From Pseudomonadota bacterium (GTDB taxonomy: Bacteria > Pseudomonadota > Gammaproteobacteria > Burkholderiales > Burkholderiaceae_C), in NCBI GenBank assembly GCA_018241985.1, contig JAFECV010000166.1:1-5516 (forward strand): a stretch of 5,516 nucleotides of DNA, read 5' to 3'. Below are positions 1-5,047 of the stretch, piece by piece; the stretch's first letter is position 1; the number at the start of each line of letters is the position of its first letter. The notes under the pieces were generated by a model. It was given only the letters and a program-made list of their open reading frames with translations, had not been told where the DNA came from and searched no databases. The translations under genes and the position numbers were made by a program.

Positions 1-52
1 GGGCGTGAAGGGAAGCGTGGCGGGCGGCATCGGGCGATTGTGCCCCCGCTTC

Positions 53-58
53 TACAAT
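53..58 (+). promoter_or_regulatory. Candidate -10 element (TACAAT) for the hydroxylase gene
   Basis: TACAAT matches the sigma-70 -10 consensus at five of six positions and stands out in very GC-rich DNA. Only 7 nt separate it from the ATG at 66, so transcription would begin at or within a base or two of the start codon. This agrees with the absence of any Shine-Dalgarno sequence before that ATG. No good -35 hexamer is visible 16-18 nt upstream. A short inverted repeat, GGGC-gattgt-GCCC (32-45), lies in the expected spacer and might be an operator or mere GC-rich chance. The rest of bases 1-52 shows nothing else I can support. Confidence 0.5.
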
Positions 59-65
59 CGGCACC

Positions 66-1244
66 ATGACGCAATTCGACGTTTGCGTGCGCGGTGCGGG
101 CGTGGTCGGCCGCACGCTGGCGCTGCTGCTGGCGCGCGAGAGGCTGCGCGTCGGCCTGCTCGCACCCGACACGACCCGGGCGACCGCGGCCGACGTGCGC
201 GCCTATGCACTCAATGGCGCGTCGCGCGCGCTGCTCGAGTCGCTGCGCGCTTGGCCCGACGAAGCCGACGCGACCGCGGTGCTCGCGATGCGGGTGCACG
301 GCGACGCCGGCGGCGCAGTCACGTTCAGCGCCGCGGCCGAGCGCGTGCCGGCGCTGGCCTGGATCGTCGACGTGCCGGCGCTGGAGGCGCGCCTCACAGA
401 GGCGGTGCGCTTCCAGCCGCTGATCGAGCGCGTCGATGACGTGGACGGCGCCGCGCTGACCGTGGTCTGCGAGGGCCGGGCCAGCAGCACGCGGCACGAG
501 TTCGGCGTCGACTTCGAGGTCACGCCGTACCCGCAGCGCGCGATCGCGACCCGGCTGCGCTGCGAGCAGCCGCACCGCCAGACCGCCTACCAGTGGTTCG
601 ACGACAACGAGGTGCTCGCGCTGCTGCCGCTCGGCGGCCCGCACGGTGACACGGTGGCCGCGGTGTGGTCGGTGGCTTCCGAACGCGCGGCGCCGCTGCT
701 CGCGCTGTCGGACGACGAGTTCGCCGAACGGATCGGCCAGGCCAGCCGGCAGGCGCTGGGGCGGCTCACGCTGACGAGTGCGCGCGCCGACTGGCCGCTG
801 CAGCTCGCGCGCGCGAACCGCTGGGTCGGCCAGCACGCGGGCACGAGCTGGGCACTGGCCGGCGACGCCGCGCACACCGTGCATCCGCTCTCCGGGCAGG
901 GCCTGAACCTGGGGCTGGCCGACGCGGCAGCGCTGGCGCGCGCGCTGCAGCGGCGCGACTACTGGCGCAGCGCCGGCGACCTGCGCGTGCTGCGCGGCTA
1001 CGAGCGCGCGCGCAAGCAGGAGCTCTTGCAGATGTCGCTGCTGACCGACGGGCTGCAGCAACTGTTCTCGCTGAACGCCGGGCCGTGGAAGACGCTGCGC
1101 AACTGGGGCATGAACGGCTTCGAGCACAGCGGCCCGTTCAAGCACTGGGCGGCGCGGCAGGCGATGGGGGCCGCCGCCGGCCGCGGCGCAGCGCGTGCCG
1201 GGCGTCGCGGCGGTCGCAACGCCGCTCGCTACCCCGATCGCTGA
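66..1244 (+). CDS. FAD-dependent monooxygenase, UbiH/UbiF/COQ6 family
   Basis: This 392-residue protein is a class A flavoprotein hydroxylase of the type that hydroxylates the aromatic ring of ubiquinone precursors using NAD(P)H and O2. The N-terminal Rossmann motif is GAGVVG (residues 10-15), preceded by a beta strand. The second FAD/NAD(P)H contact, normally DG, reads EGR at 136-138. The flavin ribityl-binding motif is GDAAHTVHPLSGQG (266-279), and the C-terminal helix ending ARQAMG (to 368) is typical of the family. Length is close to the usual 380-400. A Gly/Arg/Ala-rich tail of about 24 residues (369-392) follows and looks unstructured. ATG 66 is chosen because the Rossmann fold begins at once after it. 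Family assignment is firm. Which ring position it hydroxylates (UbiH, UbiI or UbiF role) cannot be told from sequence alone, so no symbol is given. It is the first gene of the four-gene + strand run. Confidence 0.9.
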   Translation: MTQFDVCVRGAGVVGRTLALLLARERLRVGLLAPDTTRATAADVRAYALNGASRALLESLRAWPDEADATAVLAMRVHGDAGGAVTFSAAAERVPALAWIVDVPALEARLTEAVRFQPLIERVDDVDGAALTVVCEGRASSTRHEFGVDFEVTPYPQRAIATRLRCEQPHRQTAYQWFDDNEVLALLPLGGPHGDTVAAVWSVASERAAPLLALSDDEFAERIGQASRQALGRLTLTSARADWPLQLARANRWVGQHAGTSWALAGDAAHTVHPLSGQGLNLGLADAAALARALQRRDYWRSAGDLRVLRGYERARKQELLQMSLLTDGLQQLFSLNAGPWKTLRNWGMNGFEHSGPFKHWAARQAMGAAAGRGAARAGRRGGRNAARYPDR

Positions 1245-1314
1245 TGAGCCCGTGCCCGCCCGCGCCGTTTGCGCCTCCCGCCCGATCCGATTCCCTTCAC
1301 CTCTGCCAAGCAAG
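1245..1314 (+). other. 70-nt pyrimidine-rich spacer between hydroxylase and dsbC
   Basis: The spacer is C/T-rich and lacks an AT-rich -10 hexamer, a clear Shine-Dalgarno sequence or a terminator-like hairpin with a T run. The only structure seen is a weak 4-bp stem, GCGC-cgttt-GCGC (1262-1274). This favours transcription of dsbC by read-through from upstream. An in-frame open stretch extends back to GTG 1195, but its translation is Pro/Ala-rich and sits ahead of a good signal peptide, so it is not taken as coding. Confidence 0.4.
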
Positions 1315-2064
1315 ATGACCATGACTTTCCAGCGCCCATGGCGCACGCTGCTGGCGGCGGCCGGCCTCGCCGCCTGCCTGTTCGGCGCCGTGTTCGGCGG
1401 CCCTGCCGCGCAGGCGCAGGAGGCGACGATCCGCAAGAACCTCGCCGAGCGCGTGCCGATGATGCCGAAGATCGACGAGGTCCGGAAGACCGCGATGCCG
1501 GGCCTGTACGAGCTGCGCGTGAACGGCAGCGAGATCCTCTACACCGACGAGCAGGGCAACTTCCTGATCCAGGGTTCGCTGTTCGACACGCGCGCGCGCC
1601 GCAACCTGACCGAGGAGCGGGTCGACAAGCTGACCTCGGTCGACTTCGCGGCGCTGCCGTTCAAGGACGCGTTCACCATCGTGCGCGGCAACGGCAAGCG
1701 CCAGGTCGCGGTGTTCGAGGATCCGAACTGCCCGTACTGCAAGCACCTGCAGCAGGAACTGCAGGCGGTGGACAACGTCACCGTCCACATGTTCGTGATC
1801 GCCATCCTCGGCGGCGATTCGCCCGCGAAGGCCCAGAACGTCTGGTGCGCGAAGGACCGCGCCGCCGCCTGGCAGGCGCTGATGCTGCAGGGCGTCGCGC
1901 CGCCGGCGGCCCAATGCGACACCGGCGCGCTCACGCGCAACCTGGCGTTCGCGGAACGCTACCGCATCACCGGCACGCCGACGCTGATCTTCGCGAACGG
2001 CACCCGCGTCGCGAGCTACATCAAGGCGGACCAGATCGAGAAGCTGCTCGCCGCCGCGAAGTAG
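1315..2064 (+). CDS. dsbC: DsbC-family periplasmic thiol:disulfide isomerase
   Basis: A 249-residue exported protein that should reshuffle wrong disulfides in periplasmic proteins, kept reduced by DsbD. The N-terminus has basic residues (R7, R10), a hydrophobic core, and a signal peptidase I site AQA|QE after residue 34. Residues 35 to about 100 match the DsbC dimerisation domain. A thioredoxin-fold domain follows, with active site CPYC at 139-142 and cis-proline TP at 221-222. Two further cysteines, C178 and C201, have nearly the spacing of the structural disulfide in E. coli DsbC (C141-C163 there), which supports DsbC over DsbG or DsbA. Start ATG 1315 is chosen over GTG 1195, which would overlap the hydroxylase and bury the signal peptide; ATG 1321 is equally possible. 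An alternative lipobox LAAC (residues 18-21) lies in the signal. The E. coli enzyme has CGYC, so the second active-site residue differs. Function is confident; the exact start and export class less so. Confidence 0.9.
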   Translation: MTMTFQRPWRTLLAAAGLAACLFGAVFGGPAAQAQEATIRKNLAERVPMMPKIDEVRKTAMPGLYELRVNGSEILYTDEQGNFLIQGSLFDTRARRNLTEERVDKLTSVDFAALPFKDAFTIVRGNGKRQVAVFEDPNCPYCKHLQQELQAVDNVTVHMFVIAILGGDSPAKAQNVWCAKDRAAAWQALMLQGVAPPAAQCDTGALTRNLAFAERYRITGTPTLIFANGTRVASYIKADQIEKLLAAAK

Positions 2065-2085
2065 TCGCCGACAGCCGCATTCGCC

Positions 2086-2091
2086 TATAGC
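2086..2091 (+). promoter_or_regulatory. Candidate -10 element (TATAGC) before the M61 peptidase gene
   Basis: TATAGC lies in the 34-nt gap after dsbC and matches four of six -10 consensus positions. It is one of very few TATA strings in this GC-rich window. Its end is 7 nt from ATG 2099, the same gap as for TACAAT before ATG 66. No Shine-Dalgarno sequence precedes ATG 2099, and no convincing -35 is seen. It may drive a leaderless secondary transcript, or be chance within an operon. Confidence 0.3.
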
Positions 2092-2098
2092 CGCCACG

Positions 2099-3856
2099 AT
2101 GGCCACGCCGAAGACCCGCGCCCCGGCCGCAGGCGTGCACTACCGCATCGAGGCGGCGGACCGGCACGCGCACCTGTACCGCGTCACGCTCACCATTGCC
2201 GAGCCCACCTCGCCGCAGCAGGTGAGCCTGCCGGTCTGGATCCCGGGCAGCTACCTGGTGCGCGAATTCTCCCGGCATCTGCAGGGCCTGCGCGCGCGCC
2301 AGGGTTCGCGCCAAGGTTCGCGCTCGGTGCCGCTCACCCAGATCGACAAATGCAGCTGGCGAATCGACTGCCGCCCGGGCCGGCCGCTCGTGCTCGAGTA
2401 CCAGGTCTATGCGTTCGACCCATCGGTGCGCGCGGCCTGGCTCGCCGCGGAGCGCGGCTTCTTCAATGCGACGAGCCTGTGCCTGCGCGTCGAGGGGCAG
2501 CAGGACCGGCCTCATCTGCTGGAGATCGTTGCTAGCAAATCGATAGCTGGCGAACAGCTGGCCACGGCCGCTGCGCCGCAAAAGATCGATAGAAACGGGT
2601 TCGGAACCTACGTTTGCGCGTCGTACGACGAACTGGCCGACTCCCCGGTCGAGACCGGCGCGTTCTGGAGCGGGAGCTTCACGGCGCGCGGCGTGCCGCA
2701 CCGCTTCGTGGTCGCCGGCGCCAAGCGCATCTGCGAGGCCGCGATCGCGCTCTGGCATGGCACGAAGCCGGCACGCGTGCGCATGCCGCCGTACCTGTTC
2801 CTGCTGAACGCGGTCGACGCCGGCTACGGCGGCCTGGAACACCGCGACTGCACGGCGCTGATCTGCAACCGGCGCGACCTGCCGCGGCTCGGCGGCGACA
2901 AACAGCCCGAGGGCTACACCACGCTGCTCGGGCTGATCAGCCACGAATACTTCCACCGCTGGAACGTCAAGCGCCTGCGGCCCGCGGAGTTCGCGCGCTA
3001 CGACTACACGCGCGAGAACTACACCGAGCTGCTGTGGTTCTTCGAAGGCTTCACCAGCTACTACGACGAGCTGCTGCTGCGCCGCGCCGGACTGATCGAC
3101 GATGCGGCCTATCTGAAGCTGCTCGGCAAGACCGTGAACCAGTTGCTGCAGGCGCCGGGGCGCCACGTGCAGTCGGTCGCGCAGGCGAGCTTCGACGCCT
3201 GGGTCAAGTACTACCGCCCGGACGAGAACACGCCGAACGCGACCGTCAGCTACTACGGCAAGGGGGCGCTGGTCGCGCTGTGCTTCGACCTGACGCTGCG
3301 CGCTGAAGCGCACGCCACGCTGGACCAGGTGATGCGCGCGCTGTGGACGCGCTGCCGCGCCGGCCCGATGCGCGAGGACGACTTTGCCGCGGTGCTGCGA
3401 GAGCTCGGCGGGCGCAGCTTCGCGCGCGAGATCGCGGCTTGGGTGCATGGCAAGGATGAGCTGCCGCTGCGCGCGCTGCTGGCGCAGCACGGCGTCGCGG
3501 TGCACGACGACCCGGCCCAGCTCGCGCAGCGGCTCGGGCTGCGCGTCGACGAGGAACGGGGCCTGCGCATCAAGACCGTGCTGCGCGGCGGCGCGGCCGA
3601 GGCCGCGGGCTTCGCCGCCGGCGACGAATGGCTCGCCGTCGAGGTCGGCCCAAGCCGCAACGCAACCGGCTGGCGGATCGCCAAGCTGGACGACCTGTTG
3701 CTCTACGCCGGCACACAGCAGCGGGTGGCAGCGATCGTCGCGCGCGACCAGCGGCTGCTGCGCCTCGCGCTCACGCTGCCGCGCGGCGTCACCACCTGGC
3801 GGCTGGCGCTGAACGACGCCGCGCAGGCGCAGAAGTGGCTCGGCGCACAGGAGTAG
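2099..3856 (+). CDS. M61-family zinc metallopeptidase with C-terminal PDZ domain
   Basis: This 585-residue protein belongs to peptidase family M61 (glycyl aminopeptidase type), enzymes that trim short peptides from the N-terminus. The N-terminal beta-rich domain carries the family signature around PVWIPGSY and REFSRHLQ (from about residue 47). The catalytic gluzincin motif is HEYFH (282-286), followed by RWNVKRLRP, with the third zinc ligand very probably E316 in FFEGFTSYY. A PDZ-like domain covers roughly residues 470-565, with the characteristic GGAAEAAGFAAGDE at 497-510. All expected catalytic residues are present and the length is normal, so it should be active. There is no signal peptide or membrane segment, implying a cytoplasmic enzyme. 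ATG 2099 is the natural start because homology-like sequence (YRIEAAD) begins about 15 residues later. Oddities are a 12-bp tandem duplication (residues about 66-73) and an AT-richer rare-codon island (residues about 143-171). It follows dsbC by 34 nt. Physiological substrate unknown. Confidence 0.92.
   Translation: MATPKTRAPAAGVHYRIEAADRHAHLYRVTLTIAEPTSPQQVSLPVWIPGSYLVREFSRHLQGLRARQGSRQGSRSVPLTQIDKCSWRIDCRPGRPLVLEYQVYAFDPSVRAAWLAAERGFFNATSLCLRVEGQQDRPHLLEIVASKSIAGEQLATAAAPQKIDRNGFGTYVCASYDELADSPVETGAFWSGSFTARGVPHRFVVAGAKRICEAAIALWHGTKPARVRMPPYLFLLNAVDAGYGGLEHRDCTALICNRRDLPRLGGDKQPEGYTTLLGLISHEYFHRWNVKRLRPAEFARYDYTRENYTELLWFFEGFTSYYDELLLRRAGLIDDAAYLKLLGKTVNQLLQAPGRHVQSVAQASFDAWVKYYRPDENTPNATVSYYGKGALVALCFDLTLRAEAHATLDQVMRALWTRCRAGPMREDDFAAVLRELGGRSFAREIAAWVHGKDELPLRALLAQHGVAVHDDPAQLAQRLGLRVDEERGLRIKTVLRGGAAEAAGFAAGDEWLAVEVGPSRNATGWRIAKLDDLLLYAGTQQRVAAIVARDQRLLRLALTLPRGVTTWRLALNDAAQAQKWLGAQE
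2295..2318 (+). repeat. Two tandem 12-bp units inside the M61 gene
   Basis: CGCGCCAGGGTT (2295-2306) is followed directly by CGCGCCAAGGTT (2307-2318), with 11 of 12 bases identical, then a partial third copy CGCGC (2319-2323). The unit is in frame and encodes RQGS twice (RQGSRQGS), in a loop of the N-terminal domain just after the conserved REFSRHLQ segment. It looks like a recent slippage duplication adding four residues without harming the reading frame. Confidence 0.7.
2527..2612 (+). repeat. AT-richer island with palindrome and direct repeats inside the M61 gene
   Basis: The two ends of this stretch are around 45-50% GC against near 70% around them. It contains the perfect 10-bp palindrome TTGCTAGCAA (2529-2538) and two copies of ATCGATAG (2539-2546 and 2585-2592). 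Codons rare elsewhere in the window, ATA (residue 149) and AGA (residue 165), fall here. The reading frame stays open and maps to a variable linker between conserved blocks of the peptidase. The string around GCTAGCAAATCGATAGCTG resembles, from memory, short dispersed palindromic repeats common in Comamonadaceae, but this is unverified. It may instead be an ordinary relaxed loop. Confidence 0.35.
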
Positions 3857-5013
3857 GCCGCAGGATCGCGGTGCTGACCGCCGCAGTGCTGCTCGTGCAC
3901 TGGGCGGCGCTGGCGTGGCTGGAGAGCGAATGGCACCAACCGAAGCTGATCACGCTGATGGTCGCGCCGATGCTGACGCGCGAGATCGCGCCGGCCACGC
4001 CACCCCGGATTTCTGCAACAAATCAGGCTGCAGCCAAGGCGGAGCCTTCACAGCATGCTCCTAATACGATAGTGATCCAGGCACCGGTCAAGAAAGCGCC
4101 CACACCCCGGACCTCGGCGCGCAAGCCGACCGCAGAGAAGCCGCGGACCGAACCCGCACCGCAGCCGAAGATCGCGGATGCGGCGTCCGCACCAGCGCCC
4201 GAATCCCCGAGCGCTCCCGCGCCCGCCGACCAGCTTGCCGCCGCTGCGCAGCCCGCGGCATCCGCGCCGCAGCCGGCCGCGTCCGCCACGCCGATCGACG
4301 GCACCGCGCTCGGCAGCGGTGTCAAGCCGCTCGATGGCACCGCCGCCGCGCCAGGGAGCGACCAGGCGTATCTGGACGGCTGGCCCGCCGACACCCGCAT
4401 CCGCTACGCGCTCGGCGGCTACTACCGCGGCGCTTTGAGCGGCGACGCGCAGGTGCTGTGGCAGCGCAGCGGCGACAAGTACCAGGCGCGCATCGAGGTC
4501 GACGTCGGCATCCTGCTGTCGATGAGCCTGACCAGCCAGGGCAAGATCACGCCGACCGGCCTCCATCCGCAGCTGTACGAGGAGCAGGTGCGGGGGCGTC
4601 GCCGCATCATCACGATGGACGCGCAGACCGTCACGCTGCCGAGCGGCCGGCAGGTGCCGCGCCCGCCGGGGCTCGAGGACACGATCAGCCAGTTCATCGA
4701 CCTCGGCTACCAGTTCGCGACCGGCCGCACCCAGCTCCAGGTCGGCCATCCGTTCCAGCTCTGGCTGGCGCGGCCTGGCGGCGTGGACCTGTGGACCTAC
4801 AACGTACCCGAGGAAGTCGCGGTGCCGACCGAGAAGTGGGGGCCGGTCCCCGCGTTCCATCTCGAGCCGCGGCCGCCGGCCGGCTCGCACGGCGACGTCA
4901 CGCTCGAACTCTGGTTCGCGCCCAGCCTGCAGTACCTGCCGGTGCGGGTGCGGCTGAACCTGGACAAGGAAAACTACCTGGACCTGGTCGCGCAGAAGAT
5001 CGAGCAACGGTAA
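3835..5013 (+). CDS. Membrane-anchored periplasmic DUF3108 protein with Pro/Ala linker
   Basis: The product (392 residues from GTG 3835) has a basic N-terminus (RRTGVGRR), one hydrophobic segment (about 11-29), a Pro/Ala/Lys-rich low-complexity linker (about 50-180), and a C-terminal domain (about 186-392) that reads as DUF3108: TRIRYALGGYYRGAL, a beta-rich middle with SMSLTSQGKI, and DTISQFIDLGYQF. The DUF3108 role is not established, so none is claimed. There is no cysteine, so it is not a DsbC client. The linker holds the doubled unit QPAASA (139-144 and 146-151). Starts considered: GTG 3835 (overlaps the peptidase by 22 nt, gives a positively charged anchor, weak AGG at 3825-3827); GTG 3871 (AGGA at 3862-3865, 5 nt away, but no basic residues before the membrane segment); ATG 3628 (unlikely, Arg-rich out-of-frame reading of the peptidase gene). 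A family-typical anchor favours 3835. Translational coupling to the peptidase is likely. Confidence 0.82.
   Translation: MARRTGVGRRIAVLTAAVLLVHWAALAWLESEWHQPKLITLMVAPMLTREIAPATPPRISATNQAAAKAEPSQHAPNTIVIQAPVKKAPTPRTSARKPTAEKPRTEPAPQPKIADAASAPAPESPSAPAPADQLAAAAQPAASAPQPAASATPIDGTALGSGVKPLDGTAAAPGSDQAYLDGWPADTRIRYALGGYYRGALSGDAQVLWQRSGDKYQARIEVDVGILLSMSLTSQGKITPTGLHPQLYEEQVRGRRRIITMDAQTVTLPSGRQVPRPPGLEDTISQFIDLGYQFATGRTQLQVGHPFQLWLARPGGVDLWTYNVPEEVAVPTEKWGPVPAFHLEPRPPAGSHGDVTLELWFAPSLQYLPVRVRLNLDKENYLDLVAQKIEQR
4008..4077 (+). repeat. AT-richer rare-codon island in the DUF3108 linker
   Basis: By direct count this stretch is about 50% GC (35 of 70), far below its surroundings. Codons otherwise avoided cluster here: ACA, AAT, GCT, GCA, CCT, TCA, CAT and ATA. 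It encodes part of the low-complexity linker (residues about 59-81), ending at the NTIVIQ segment. Bits such as AAATCAGGCTGCAGCC and ACGATAGTGATCC suggest a decayed dispersed repeat captured in frame, but that is from memory and unverified. Relaxed selection in a linker would give a similar picture. Confidence 0.3.
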
Positions 5014-5047
5014 GGGCCGTCCGGCATCCGGTGTCACCTGCCCTTTT
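5012..5047 (+). terminator. Possible terminator at the convergent junction
   Basis: AAGGGC (5012-5017, overlapping the DUF3108 stop codon) can pair with GCCCTT (5040-5045). An inner hairpin CCGG-cat-CCGG (5021-5031) fits within the loop. The outer stem is followed by a short run ending at TTTT (5044-5047). The position between converging genes is right for a terminator. The outer loop of 22 nt is long and the T run short, so efficiency is doubtful. It extends into the 3' end of the regulator gene. Confidence 0.35.

Noticed and set aside
32..45. GGGC-gattgt-GCCC as an upstream terminator
   Set aside because: The stem is only 4 bp and is followed by C's and not a T run; kept only as a possible operator note.
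1195..1314. 40-residue N-terminal extension of DsbC from GTG 1195
   Set aside because: It overlaps the hydroxylase, is Pro/Ala-rich, and would place a good signal peptide internally.
1297..2106. 269-codon open frame opposite dsbC
   Set aside because: It covers the same bases as a clear DsbC with active-site and structural cysteines; its composition is typical of an antisense artefact.
2021..3505. 494-codon open frame on the minus strand opposite the M61 gene
   Set aside because: Its translation is low-complexity and rich in Arg, Ala, Val and Gln with no recognisable domain. It is the usual antisense open frame in very GC-rich genes, and the + strand has a complete enzyme with catalytic motifs.
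4240..4300. Pro/Ala-coding repeats as a DNA-level tandem array
   Set aside because: Only two imperfect units (QPAASA) are seen, as expected for a low-complexity linker; not a CRISPR or satellite array.
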